61,855 bases of DNA, from contig DVLI01000013.1 of the NCBI GenBank assembly GCA_018715595.1, positions 1-61,855 on the forward strand. The letters run 5' to 3'. This DNA comes from Candidatus Caccoplasma merdavium (lineage in GTDB: Bacteria > Bacteroidota > Bacteroidia > Bacteroidales > UBA11471). A program made the translations under genes and the position numbers. The notes beneath the pieces are model-generated. The model did not search any database, had not been told where the DNA came from, and saw nothing but the letters and a program-made list of their open reading frames with translations. Positions 10,122 to 18,184 of this stretch are shown here, piece after piece (the first letter of the stretch is position 1; the number at the start of each line of letters is the position of its first letter).

Positions 10122-10155
10122 AAAGCCGCACGGATTTTTCCGTGCGGCTTTTTTT
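10122..10155 (+). terminator. Rho-independent terminator of nifJ
   Basis: A 13-bp perfect stem (AAAGCCGCACGGA with its complement), a TTTT loop and a following T run. Confidence 0.9.
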
Positions 10156-10185
10156 ATGAATGCGGGGATTGTCGCGGATTTTGCG

Positions 10186-10193
10186 TATTTTTG
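10186..10193 (+). promoter_or_regulatory. -7 box (TATTTTTG) of the outer-membrane barrel gene
   Basis: TAnnTTTG match 22 bases upstream of the ATG at 10216. No clear -33 element at the expected spacing. Confidence 0.5.
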
Positions 10194-10215
10194 CAATTCG
10201 TAGTTATCTCTGTTT

Positions 10216-10845
10216 ATGAAAAATAGTTTCTTCTTGGCAACGTTGTGTGTTGCCCTGCTTCTCCCGACCCATCGTGTGTTCGCATCGACGCCCGATTCGG
10301 AGCCGGCAACGGCTCCCCTCACTGTCGAGAATCCGCTTTTGGACGCTTCCCGCACGGGCGCGTCTGTTGCCCCGGTCTTGGATAAAGGTTATGCCGGATA
10401 TTTCGACCTCGGAGTCGAGGCGACGATGCGGGGTGAGAGTGCATTTTCGTTCTCCACGTCGCATGGCTATCGGTTCAACCCCTACCTCTTTGCCGGAGGC
10501 GGTATCGCCCTCTCGGCTCATGCCGACGGCTCGCTCTTTACGCCGCTCTATGCCGTGGGACGTTTTACGCTTCCGCACTACCCGACTATTCCCTTTGCCG
10601 ATGTGCGCGTAGGCATATCACCCGGTCTCAAAGACGGTTCGCATTGGGCTTTCGGAGCCTATTTCTCCCCGTCGGTAGGGCTTTCCTTCCCTGTGGGTGT
10701 GGCTGCCGCCGTGCAGGTGGGTGCGGCCTATACCTTGCAATCGCAGAGTACCGATTACTCCTATGACGATGGTTACAAGCGTTATTTCGGAACCCGGGTG
10801 ACGCTGCATCACGCCCTTTCGTTGCGGGTGGGGCTGGCTTTCTGA
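10216..10845 (+). CDS. Small outer-membrane beta-barrel protein, paralogue of the gene at 57589-58191
   Basis: A 209-residue protein with a signal peptide (FFLATLCVALLLPTHRVFA) and then alternating hydrophobic/polar strands ending in SLRVGLAF, a C-terminal aromatic as in outer-membrane barrels. The stretch SHGYRFNPYLFAGGGI matches SHGYQFAPYVFVGGGI of the protein encoded at 57589-58191, and both continue with a P..A..R..L strand and a P...VRVG/GTRVG strand. The two are therefore paralogues of one small barrel family. Function unknown. Monocistronic, flanked by the nifJ terminator and a shared convergent terminator. Confidence 0.75.
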   Translation: MKNSFFLATLCVALLLPTHRVFASTPDSEPATAPLTVENPLLDASRTGASVAPVLDKGYAGYFDLGVEATMRGESAFSFSTSHGYRFNPYLFAGGGIALSAHADGSLFTPLYAVGRFTLPHYPTIPFADVRVGISPGLKDGSHWAFGAYFSPSVGLSFPVGVAAAVQVGAAYTLQSQSTDYSYDDGYKRYFGTRVTLHHALSLRVGLAF

Positions 10846-10863
10846 CACCCATGCTTTGTAAAA

Positions 10864-10908
10864 ACGAGAGAGAGTAGAGTCACCCGATGACTCTACTCTC
10901 TCTCTCGT
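10864..10908. terminator. Bidirectional terminator between convergent genes
   Basis: A long inverted repeat (ACGAGAGAGAGTAGAGTCA and its near-complement, about 19 bp) with a 5-base loop lies between the convergent ends of the barrel gene and the DUF4831 gene. Confidence 0.8.
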
Positions 10909-10927
10909 TCTGTTGTGTGTGGGACGG

Positions 10928-12034
10928 CTATTTTACCGGTTTTTCGTCGGCAATGCCGATATGCAGCAAGGCGCCGCTCTCGGGGCAGAATGTTGCCTCG
11001 ACGGCTCCGCTGCCGTTGAAAACCGAGGGGTCGATGCCATACGCGGCACCTAGTTGGGCCATCGGAATCTCCTTCTGGCACAGGGTCTCGCCCTTATAGG
11101 AGACTTTTACGTCGGCCTTTCCGGGCGTGATGTAAACCAATGCGTTCGAGGCCGGGGCAATGACCTTCCCTTTGGAATCGGTCGGAGCCTCTATCACCTC
11201 TTTTACTTCGGTGCTTACATATATCGGTTCGCCCGAGAGGTCGTCGGCGGGAAGAATCCCTTTGCGCTCGGAGAAGCGGAACGCCACGCTGTTTTTGTTT
11301 TCGGGGTCGATGACAATGTCTTCGACGAGGGTCTCGGTCTCTACCGTACCCAGGAACAGGGAGGTGAGGAGAGCTTCACGCTTGTCCATCTCCCGGAGGA
11401 GGATTTCAAACGATTGTCCTTGTGGAATCTCGTCGCTGTTGCCCGTGAGCAGGTCGAGCCGGTATTCGCGCAGGAGGTAGATTTGCTGGGCGGCCGCCTC
11501 GGCCATGTTGCGGGTCGAGGAGCTGATGAGCATCGTCTCGGTGTAGAGCTGGGCATACTCGGCGGCCTGCTTCTGCTCTTTTTTCGCTGCTTTTTCGGGA
11601 GAGGGGGCGGGGCGTTCGGCTTTGGGCATCGGGGCGGGACGTGTCGAAGCCGGTGCCGGTGCGCGGTTTATCGACACCAGCATGCCCTCTTCGTTGAGGT
11701 AGAATGCGGTGCGATTCTCTTTTTTCAACTGTATGGCATATCTTTTCTCCGGGTCGGCTATCCCCTTTGGCAAGATGTCGACGTTCTCGATTTTCCACAC
11801 CGTGCGTTCTTGGGTTACCGTGGGACTTTGCCCGAGATACTTCTGGGCAAATTGGGCAAACGGGCCCGGCTTTTCGACCGAGCGGGTGACCGTTGCCCGC
11901 ACGTCGATGGCGGTTTTCGGCAGGGAGTAGACGATGCCGTATCCGTTGAATTTGTTGGCCGTCACTTTGACGGTCTCTTGCGCATAAACGCCGAGAGCCG
12001 TGAAAAGACCGAGGGTCAGAATAAGTTTTCTCAT
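10928..12034 (-). CDS. DUF4831 family exported protein
   Basis: A 368-residue protein with a cleavable signal peptide (MRKLILTLGLFTALGVYAQ). The remainder matches the DUF4831 family: the opening GYGIVYSLPKTAIDV and the C-terminal part with IVYITPG-like and VKVSYKG motifs. Residues about 130-160 are a low-complexity Ala/Pro/Lys linker. Probably periplasmic or cell-envelope; function unknown. The ATG is 10 bases after the stop codon of the NAD(P)HX repair gene, so the two are most likely cotranscribed. Confidence 0.85.
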   Translation of the reverse strand: MRKLILTLGLFTALGVYAQETVKVTANKFNGYGIVYSLPKTAIDVRATVTRSVEKPGPFAQFAQKYLGQSPTVTQERTVWKIENVDILPKGIADPEKRYAIQLKKENRTAFYLNEEGMLVSINRAPAPASTRPAPMPKAERPAPSPEKAAKKEQKQAAEYAQLYTETMLISSSTRNMAEAAAQQIYLLREYRLDLLTGNSDEIPQGQSFEILLREMDKREALLTSLFLGTVETETLVEDIVIDPENKNSVAFRFSERKGILPADDLSGEPIYVSTEVKEVIEAPTDSKGKVIAPASNALVYITPGKADVKVSYKGETLCQKEIPMAQLGAAYGIDPSVFNGSGAVEATFCPESGALLHIGIADEKPVK

Positions 12035-12044
12035 AATGATGGGG

Positions 12045-13574
12045 TTATTTAGTTTCTATGTTTTTATATGCATGGAGTTTGGCAAATGCCCGTCCTAAAC
12101 TGGCCGAGATGTCGCCTGCGGTGATGTACTCTTGCGATTCCCGGTTGGCGGCGATGTCGCCGGCCATGCCGTGCAGGGTCACCCCCATGATGGCGGCTTG
12201 CAGGGGCGTGTAGTGCTGGCACAGCAGGGCCCCGATGATGCCGGTGAGGGTGTCGCCGCTGCCGGCCGTGGCCATGCCGGGATTGCCGGTGCCGTTGAAA
12301 TAGATATTCCCGTCGGGTGAGACAATGGCCGTGTGAGCTCCTTTCAGCACGATGATGATGTGGTAATAGTTGCTCATTTCAAGTGCCTTTTGCAGCCGGT
12401 CGTAGGGCGTTCTGCTCTCACCGAAGAGCCGGTCGAACTCTTTCTGGTGCGGTGTGATGATCGACCACTTGGGTAACAGATTGAGGGTTGTCGGACTGCC
12501 TTGCATGAGATTGAGGGCATCGGCGTCGACCACGATGGAGGCCGTGCATTGCGCCAGCAGTCTGATGTAAGCCTCCCGGGTTTCAGGGTCCCGGCCCAGA
12601 CCCGGGCCGATGGCGACACTGTCGTATCGACGGGTAACAGGTATGTCGCTGATGTGGTTTTCGTTGGCGTCGGCCTGGAACATGGCTTCGGGCACGGCGG
12701 TCTGCAAGATAGTTTCGCAGCCGGCGGCCGAGTGTATGCTCACCAGTCCGGCCCCGCTGTGCAAGGCGGCGCGGCTTGCCAGTACGGCGGCACCGGCCAT
12801 GCCCCGGCTTCCGGCAACAACCAACAGGTGGCCGTAGTCATATTTGTTCGAGAACTTTTCCCGGCATTTGAGCCACCTTGCCACTTCGCTGGGGGGCAGG
12901 TAATGGTAAGGGGTCTCTTCTTTCTCGATGATGTCGGGGTGCAGTCCGATGTCGAGCACTTTCCAATGGCCGGTGAGCGGGGTATCTTCGGCGATGAAGA
13001 ATGCCAGTTTGGGAAATTGCAGCGTGAGGGTGAGGTGGGGGTGTATCATGTTTTTCCACAGGCATTCCCGGTTGTCCTCGCCCATCATGCCCGACGGCAT
13101 GTCTATCGACACGATGGTGGCGCCCGATGCGTTGATGTATTGGACGACGGCCGCATAGGCGTTGTCGAGAGGCCGTTGCAGCCCCGAACCGAAGAGCCCG
13201 TCGATGACGATGTCGTCGCTGTCGAGTCGTGGCGGGGCAAACTCGTGCATGACCTCATGCAGAGGGACATTCGTTTCCCTGAGCCGGTCCCGGTTGATTT
13301 CGCAGTCGGGAGAGAGGCGGTTCTTGGGGTTGAAGAGAAAGCATTCCACATGGTATCCGCATTTGGTGAGCATGCGGGCCACGGCCAAGGCATCGCCGCC
13401 GTTGTTGCCGGCGCCGGCAAAGACCACGATGCGTCGACGGGTATCCCACCGTTCGGTGATTTCCCGGGTGATGGCCGTGGCAGCCCGTTCCATCAGGTCG
13501 ACCGAGGCAATCGGTTCATGTTCGATGGTGTAGCGGTCGATTTGCTTTATCTTTTCGGTAGGGAATATCTTCAT
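12045..13574 (-). CDS. nnrDE: Bifunctional NAD(P)HX epimerase / ADP-dependent dehydratase
   Basis: A metabolite-repair enzyme that epimerises hydrated NAD(P)HX and dehydrates it back to NAD(P)H with ADP. The N-terminal YjeF_N domain carries VVFAGAGNNGGDALAVARML (about residues 52-71). The C-terminal ribokinase-like carbohydrate kinase domain carries AIGPGLGRD, TPHQKEFDRLFG and the GNPGMATAGSGDTLTG nucleotide/catalytic loop. I place the start at the ATG at 13574 (MKIFPTEKIKQ), giving 509 residues. An in-frame ATG at 13661 coincides with the expected transcription start downstream of the -7 box at 13670-13677, so it is unlikely to be translated. First gene of a two-gene unit with the DUF4831 gene. 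Confidence 0.95.
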   Translation of the reverse strand: MKIFPTEKIKQIDRYTIEHEPIASVDLMERAATAITREITERWDTRRRIVVFAGAGNNGGDALAVARMLTKCGYHVECFLFNPKNRLSPDCEINRDRLRETNVPLHEVMHEFAPPRLDSDDIVIDGLFGSGLQRPLDNAYAAVVQYINASGATIVSIDMPSGMMGEDNRECLWKNMIHPHLTLTLQFPKLAFFIAEDTPLTGHWKVLDIGLHPDIIEKEETPYHYLPPSEVARWLKCREKFSNKYDYGHLLVVAGSRGMAGAAVLASRAALHSGAGLVSIHSAAGCETILQTAVPEAMFQADANENHISDIPVTRRYDSVAIGPGLGRDPETREAYIRLLAQCTASIVVDADALNLMQGSPTTLNLLPKWSIITPHQKEFDRLFGESRTPYDRLQKALEMSNYYHIIIVLKGAHTAIVSPDGNIYFNGTGNPGMATAGSGDTLTGIIGALLCQHYTPLQAAIMGVTLHGMAGDIAANRESQEYITAGDISASLGRAFAKLHAYKNIETK

Positions 13575-13669
13575 GTCGGCTACGATGTTTTTGAGTGCGG
13601 AGAGATGTTTGCCGCAAGGCGCGGTTGAAATTTTGAAGTTTCCCCCGGGCCCGGGGCACATATCCCAAA

Positions 13670-13677
13670 CAAAGATA
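13670..13677 (-). promoter_or_regulatory. -7 box (TATCTTTG) of nnrDE
   Basis: Minus-strand TAnnTTTG match. It implies a transcript start near 13663 and decides the nnrDE start codon in favour of 13574. Confidence 0.6.
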
Positions 13678-13793
13678 TTGTTTTTTTCGGGAATAACCTT
13701 TTCCTGCCGCTAAAAACCATAGTCTGGGGAAAAACTCTCTCTTCTTTTCGGCAAATAGCCCTGACTTTTCGTGATTTTATGCCATAAAGTTTG

Positions 13794-13801
13794 TACCTTT
13801 G
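13794..13801 (+). promoter_or_regulatory. -7 box (TACCTTTG) of hpt
   Basis: TAnnTTTG match 18 bases upstream of the hpt ATG. Confidence 0.6.
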
Positions 13802-13819
13802 TCTGCCTTTTGAAACAAG

Positions 13820-14362
13820 ATGGAAAAGATACATATCAAAGACAAGACATTCCGCCCGTATATTTCGGGAGAAGAGATTGCCCGTGCCGTGGACCGCGTG
13901 GCTCGTTGCATACGCGAAGATGTGAGGCAGGAGGAGGGTACCCCCCTTTTTGTTGTCATGCTCAACGGCGCGTTTATGTTCGCATCGGACTTGTTGCGTG
14001 CCATCGATGTTCCTTGTGAGGTCGCTTTCATGCGCATGAAGTCTTATCAGGGAACGGCTTCGACCGGCACGGTCGACCTGTTGCAGGATATGCATGCCGA
14101 AATAAGCGGTCGCACGGTGATTGTTATAGAGGATATTGTCGATACGGGAGCGACGATGCATGCTTTGCTGGAACACTTGCAAAGGTGTCGACCCAAATGC
14201 GTGAAGATAGCATCGTTGCTGTTTAAGCCTGAGTCGTTGCAATATGATGTGCCGGTCGACTATGTGGCCTTTGAAATTCCCCGGGACTTTATCGTGGGGT
14301 ATGGCCTCGATTATGATGAGGAGGGACGGAACCTCAAAGATATTTATGTGATAGATAATTAG
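13820..14362 (+). CDS. hpt: Hypoxanthine phosphoribosyltransferase
   Basis: A 180-residue cytoplasmic purine salvage enzyme that transfers phosphoribose from PRPP to hypoxanthine/guanine. The PRPP-binding loop IVIEDIVDTGAT is at about residues 101-112. The flexible-loop residues (MKSYQGTASTG, about 73-83) and the C-terminal FIVGYGLDYDEEGRNL segment are typical. Followed after 64 bases by adk in the same direction, so the pair probably forms a nucleotide-metabolism operon. Confidence 0.97.
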   Translation: MEKIHIKDKTFRPYISGEEIARAVDRVARCIREDVRQEEGTPLFVVMLNGAFMFASDLLRAIDVPCEVAFMRMKSYQGTASTGTVDLLQDMHAEISGRTVIVIEDIVDTGATMHALLEHLQRCRPKCVKIASLLFKPESLQYDVPVDYVAFEIPRDFIVGYGLDYDEEGRNLKDIYVIDN

Positions 14363-14426
14363 GCTGACTTTTCCGCCTTGGGTGGAAAACGAGGTAAAAA
14401 GGAAAACAAGAAATAGGTAAAAAATT

Positions 14427-15005
14427 ATGATGAACATTGTTATTTTCGGTGCCCCGGGTTCGGGAAAAGGCACCCAAAGCGAAAAACTCATCGAGAAGTA
14501 TGGCTTGTACCACATCTCTACCGGAGACCTCCTGCGTCAGGAAATCAAGGCCGGTAGCGAACTGGGAAAAATCGCCGACGGTTACATCTCCAAGGGACAG
14601 TTGCTTCCCGACTCGCTGATTATAGATATGCTGGCCAAGTTGCTCGACACGACGCCCGAGACACGCAAGGGCGTTATCTTCGACGGTTTCCCCCGCACCA
14701 TTCCGCAAGCCGAAGCTCTCGAAGCCCTTCTGCGCGACCGTGGCATGGAACTCTCGGCTGTCGTGGGTCTCGAAGTCGACGAGCCCGAGCTGATCGACCG
14801 TCTGCTCAAACGCGGACAAGTATCCGGCCGTTCCGATGATAACCTCGAAACTATCAAAAAACGTCTCGACGTGTATCACAACCAGACTACACCGCTCAAA
14901 GAATTTTATATCGCAAACGGCAAATACAAAGCAATTCACGGCATGGGCTCGGTCGACTCGATTTTCGAGACCATCACCCGCGCTCTCGACGGTTGCGCTT
15001 GCTGA
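14427..15005 (+). CDS. adk: Adenylate kinase
   Basis: A 192-residue enzyme catalysing AMP + ATP = 2 ADP. P-loop GAPGSGKGT is at residues 8-16. The AMP-binding HISTGDLLR and FDGFPRT motifs are present. The lid is the short form with no zinc-binding cysteine insert, so the protein is shorter than the usual long bacterial type. There are two tandem ATG codons (14427 and 14430); either could start. A strong hairpin terminator follows. Confidence 0.96.
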   Translation: MMNIVIFGAPGSGKGTQSEKLIEKYGLYHISTGDLLRQEIKAGSELGKIADGYISKGQLLPDSLIIDMLAKLLDTTPETRKGVIFDGFPRTIPQAEALEALLRDRGMELSAVVGLEVDEPELIDRLLKRGQVSGRSDDNLETIKKRLDVYHNQTTPLKEFYIANGKYKAIHGMGSVDSIFETITRALDGCAC

Positions 15006-15045
15006 TAGGCGCACCGCGAGAAACGTCGGTGCCCGCGTCGTTCTC

Positions 15046-15087
15046 AAAAAATCCCTTCGTCCCGCAGGGTGATGAAGGGATTTTTTT
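15046..15087 (+). terminator. Rho-independent terminator of adk
   Basis: Stem AAATCCCTTC/GAAGGGATTT, a loop with its own small CCC/GGG pairing, then a run of seven T. Confidence 0.85.
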
Positions 15088-15105
15088 CGTCCCGCACCTT
15101 CCTGT

Positions 15106-15136
15106 TTTGTCGGAGAAAAAGAAAACCATATCTTTG
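15106..15136 (+). promoter_or_regulatory. Promoter of obg-pgeF
   Basis: TTTG at 15106-15109 and TATCTTTG at 15129-15136 with a 19-base spacer; the obg ATG is at 15192. Confidence 0.7.
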
Positions 15137-15191
15137 TACGACCGTTTATCTTGTGGCGGGTTGTCTCTATTTCCATTAAAAAAAGAAACGT

Positions 15192-16310
15192 ATGGCCGAA
15201 TCAAATTTCGTCGATTATGTAAAGATTTATTGCCGCTCGGGAAAGGGCGGAGCCGGGTCGGCTCACCTGCACCGGGCCAAGTACACCCCCAAAGGCGGTC
15301 CCGACGGTGGCGACGGCGGGCGCGGCGGACATATCATCTTGCGTGCCAATCGCAATTACTGGACCCTGCTGCACCTGCGTTACGAACGTCATGTCTATGC
15401 CGGAAACGGGGAGTCGGGCAGCGACTGTCGCAGCACCGGAAAAGATGGCGCCGACCGTGTCATCGAGGTGCCTTGCGGTACGGTGGCTTACGATGCCGTG
15501 ACCGGTGAATACTTGTGCGAGTTGACCGACGACGGTCAGGAAATCGTGCTGCTCAAAGGGGGCCGCGGCGGCTTGGGCAACTGGCACTTCCGCAGTGCGA
15601 CCAACCAGACGCCCCGTTATGCACAGCCCGGCGAACCGGCCATCGAACGCACTGTCGTGCTCGAACTGAAACTTCTCGCCGACGTGGGTCTGGTAGGTTT
15701 TCCCAATGCCGGGAAATCGACCCTCCTCTCGGCCGTGTCGGCGGCACGTCCCAAGATTGCCGACTATCCTTTCACGACGATGGAACCCAACCTCGGCATT
15801 GTCTCTTATCGCGACAACCGCTCTTTTGTCATGGCCGACATTCCCGGTATCATCGAGGGCGCGAGCGAAGGCAAAGGGCTTGGCTTGCGTTTCCTGCGCC
15901 ACATCGAGCGCAATGCCGTGCTGCTCTTTATGGTGCCGGCCGACTCCGACGACATAACCCGTGATTATGAGATACTCTTGGGCGAGTTGGCCGCTTACAA
16001 TCCCGAGTTGCTCGACAAGCACCGCATACTCGCTGTCTCGAAATGCGACATGCTCGATGACGAACTCCTGCGCGACTTGAAAAAGACCGTTCCCGATGAC
16101 CTGCCCGTCGTTTACATCTCTTCGGTTACGGGGCAGGGTATCGGTGAACTGAAAGACGTCTTGTGGGAAGCCGTCAACAGCGAAGACAACAAAGTCTCGA
16201 CCTTGACCCATCACAACCTCGACCCTCGTTTCGACGATGACGAGTGCGTCGAAGATGAAGGTGAAGAGAATTACGACGAGTATGACTGGGACGACGACGA
16301 TAAAGCCTGA
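15192..16310 (+). CDS. obg: Obg family GTPase (CgtA)
   Basis: A 372-residue essential GTPase that associates with the large ribosomal subunit during assembly. The glycine-rich Obg fold occupies about residues 1-158 ([17 protein letters not shown]). The GTPase domain has P-loop GFPNAGKS at 169-176, switch [15 protein letters not shown] and SKCDMLD (the usual NKxD motif, here SKCD). The C-terminus is an acidic tail rich in Asp/Glu. The stop codon is followed one base later by the pgeF start. Confidence 0.97.
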   Translation: MAESNFVDYVKIYCRSGKGGAGSAHLHRAKYTPKGGPDGGDGGRGGHIILRANRNYWTLLHLRYERHVYAGNGESGSDCRSTGKDGADRVIEVPCGTVAYDAVTGEYLCELTDDGQEIVLLKGGRGGLGNWHFRSATNQTPRYAQPGEPAIERTVVLELKLLADVGLVGFPNAGKSTLLSAVSAARPKIADYPFTTMEPNLGIVSYRDNRSFVMADIPGIIEGASEGKGLGLRFLRHIERNAVLLFMVPADSDDITRDYEILLGELAAYNPELLDKHRILAVSKCDMLDDELLRDLKKTVPDDLPVVYISSVTGQGIGELKDVLWEAVNSEDNKVSTLTHHNLDPRFDDDECVEDEGEENYDEYDWDDDDKA

Positions 16311-16311
16311 G

Positions 16312-17142
16312 ATGCTTTTCTCTCATCTCGACCCCGAAATTGAGGTCGGGACATATCCTTTGTTTCGACGCTTTCCCGAAATTTCCCATTTTGTCACGTT
16401 GCGTGGGACGGTTGTCCCCGATGACCCCTTTTCCTCTTTCAACCTGGGGCGTCATTCGGGAGAGGATTTGTCTCGCGTGATGAAAAACCGCGACCGCTTG
16501 TGCCGTGCGCTTTCGCTGCCTTCATCGGCTCTTGTGCAGCCGCGCCAGGTGCATGGCAATGAAGTGTTGCCGTTGTTGCCCGATTTTTTCTCTCTCACCG
16601 ACGAGGCGCAAGCCGAATATCTGTCACTGGCCGACGGGTTGGTCACGGCACTGCCCGGCGTGTGCGTGGCCATATCGACGGCCGACTGCGTCCCGCTCCT
16701 GTTCTATGACCCTTGCCGCGGGGTGGTGGGGGCTTCGCATGCCGGTTGGCGGGGTACGGTGGGTCACATCGCCCGCAAGACGGTCGAGGCGATGCATCGT
16801 GTCTATGGCAGCGACCCGCGTGACATTTATGCGGCGATAGGCCCCTCGATTGGACGTCCGGCATTCCAAGTCGGCGATGAAGTGGTCGAGGCTTTTCGCG
16901 AAGCCTATCCCGGTGAGGTGCCGGTTGTCTCTCCCTGTCGGGACGACGAAGGTCGCCATCATGTCGATTTGTGGGAGGCCAACCGGGCCGATCTCCTCTC
17001 CTCGGGCATCATCGGTGGACATCTCTCATTGGCCGCCATCTGCACCTATGCCCGCAACGACCTTTTTTTCTCTTCCCGCCGGGCTCGGGGCAAGAATTTC
17101 GGCCGTTTCCTGTCGGGAATTTTCCTGCACAACGATGAGTAA
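16312..17142 (+). CDS. pgeF: Peptidoglycan editing factor PgeF (YfiH/laccase-domain family)
   Basis: A 276-residue protein of the multicopper-like YfiH family (PF02578), reported to correct L-Ser misincorporation in peptidoglycan precursors; relatives have purine nucleoside phosphorylase or polyphenol oxidase activity. Metal-site motifs are visible: ADCVPLLFYDP, GASHAGWRGT and, near the C-terminus, CTYARNDLFFSSRR. The frame extends upstream inside obg, but the ATG at 16312, one base after the obg stop, gives the normal N-terminus (MLFSHLDPEIEVGTYP) and implies translational coupling. Confidence 0.92.
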   Translation: MLFSHLDPEIEVGTYPLFRRFPEISHFVTLRGTVVPDDPFSSFNLGRHSGEDLSRVMKNRDRLCRALSLPSSALVQPRQVHGNEVLPLLPDFFSLTDEAQAEYLSLADGLVTALPGVCVAISTADCVPLLFYDPCRGVVGASHAGWRGTVGHIARKTVEAMHRVYGSDPRDIYAAIGPSIGRPAFQVGDEVVEAFREAYPGEVPVVSPCRDDEGRHHVDLWEANRADLLSSGIIGGHLSLAAICTYARNDLFFSSRRARGKNFGRFLSGIFLHNDE

Positions 17143-17143
17143 C

Positions 17144-17184
17144 AAACAATAAGGGGCAGCCTTACGAGCCGCCCCTTATTGTTT
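17144..17184. terminator. Bidirectional terminator after pgeF
   Basis: A 14-bp stem AAACAATAAGGGGC/GCCCCTTATTGTTT serves the convergent pgeF and OmpH-like genes. Confidence 0.85.
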
Positions 17185-17203
17185 CGATTTATTTTTTGTC
17201 GGT

Positions 17204-17800
17204 TTATTTCTGTTCGCTGGCGTATCTCTTGTTGAGTATCCGGGTGACCTCGGGGGTGATGTTGTATTCGGGTTTGATATAGAGCACGCTGCTGTTGTTG
17301 AGAATGGCTTCGTACCGGCCGTCCTTGTTGTACTCTTTGATGAAGTTGGTAATCGAGTCGGTGACTTGTATCAACATCTTTTGTTGTTCTTGCAGCAATT
17401 CATTTTCGAGTTGTTGGGCATAAGCCTGCAACTCTTGTTGCTTTTTGAGGAGACGTTGCTGCTCTTGCTCGAAACGCTCTTGGGAGAGGAAGGCGTTGTT
17501 CTTGACTTTCCGTTCAAATTCGGCGACCTCTTTTTCGAGTTGGCGGCCTTTCTCATTGATGGTGGCACGGGCATTTTCTTGCCGCGTGAGCATTTTTTCG
17601 TTGAGGTCTTTGGCCAGGTTATAGTTGCTCAGCAGGGAGTCTACTTCGACATAAGCGATAGGCAGGTGTCCCGAGAAGTCGACCGTCTGAACTTGTGTGT
17701 TGTTTTGAGGGGCGGCAGGTGCCGTGGTTTGTTGCTGGCAACTCGACGAGCAGAAGAGTATTCCGGCGATGGCCGTCGATAGCATAAAAAATTTGTGCAT
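17204..17800 (-). CDS. OmpH/Skp-like lipoprotein
   Basis: A 198-residue exported protein. The N-terminus MHKFFMLSTAIAGILFCSSSC ends in a cysteine preceded by small residues, so it is probably a lipoprotein, though the lipobox is imperfect. The mature part opens with LPIAYVEVDSLLSNY and continues as a long Gln/Glu-rich coiled coil (about residues 75-150), the layout of the OmpH/Skp periplasmic chaperone family, which holds outer-membrane proteins for BAM. The start at 17800 is chosen for its signal sequence; the longer frame to 17893 runs into the neighbouring gene. It lies 38 bases after the small membrane protein gene, probably as its operon partner. Confidence 0.85.
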   Translation of the reverse strand: MHKFFMLSTAIAGILFCSSSCQQQTTAPAAPQNNTQVQTVDFSGHLPIAYVEVDSLLSNYNLAKDLNEKMLTRQENARATINEKGRQLEKEVAEFERKVKNNAFLSQERFEQEQQRLLKKQQELQAYAQQLENELLQEQQKMLIQVTDSITNFIKEYNKDGRYEAILNNSSVLYIKPEYNITPEVTRILNKRYASEQK

Positions 17801-17838
17801 GTTTTTATTTTGGTTTAGTGAATAATGCGATAGTGTGT

Positions 17839-18036
17839 TTAGTGATGGAGACCTTCTTTGTGGCGGTCGGCGTAATCGGTCGATATGGCGCATCTTATCC
17901 CCCTCTTTTTCATCTCGGGATTATCTCCGATGTGGGTTTTGGGAAAAGTTCCTCCCTTCACAAAAAAGACTTTTATTCCCAGTAACAATATGGCCACGGC
18001 CACAATTATTATGGAGAGAAGAATGACTTTTACCAT
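17839..18036 (-). CDS. Small single-pass membrane protein, unknown function
   Basis: A 65-residue protein. Residues about 3-26 are one transmembrane helix (VILLSIIIVAVAILLLGIKVFF), followed by a conserved-looking basic tail with GTFPKTHIGDNPEMKKRGI and a single Cys. I regard it as real because a clean -7 box lies 21 bases upstream and because a membrane start followed by a K-G-G-x-F-P-x-T-H-I-G tail resembles a small protein found in other Bacteroidales. No function can be assigned. Probably cotranscribed with the OmpH-like gene. Confidence 0.65.
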   Translation of the reverse strand: MVKVILLSIIIVAVAILLLGIKVFFVKGGTFPKTHIGDNPEMKKRGIRCAISTDYADRHKEGLHH

Positions 18037-18044
18037 ATATTCGC

Positions 18045-18064
18045 TATATTTGTATGCAAATATA
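18045..18064. promoter_or_regulatory. Palindrome forming two opposed -7 boxes
   Basis: TATATTTG (18045-18052), TATG, CAAATATA (18057-18064) is a perfect inverted repeat. Each arm is a TAnnTTTG box, one reading towards the small membrane gene (ATG at 18036) and the other towards pepD (ATG at 18185). Only one polymerase could occupy it at a time. Confidence 0.55.
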
Positions 18065-18184
18065 AATAAGAAACAGAGACTTGGTACTTTTTGTCGGTCG
18101 ATTTGGAGGTTTATATTAATTTATAAAACTTTTTAACAAAGACTGACTTCTGTTTACCCGCCAGTCTCATAAATCATCATAACT

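Noticed and set aside
7756..10131. A 791-codon open frame antisense to nifJ
   Set aside because: It mirrors the codon bias of nifJ and encodes no recognisable domain; the sense frame is a complete PFOR.
14367..14390. A terminator between hpt and adk (TTTTCC...GGAAAA)
   Set aside because: The stem is only about six A/T-rich base pairs with no T run after it, so cotranscription is not excluded.
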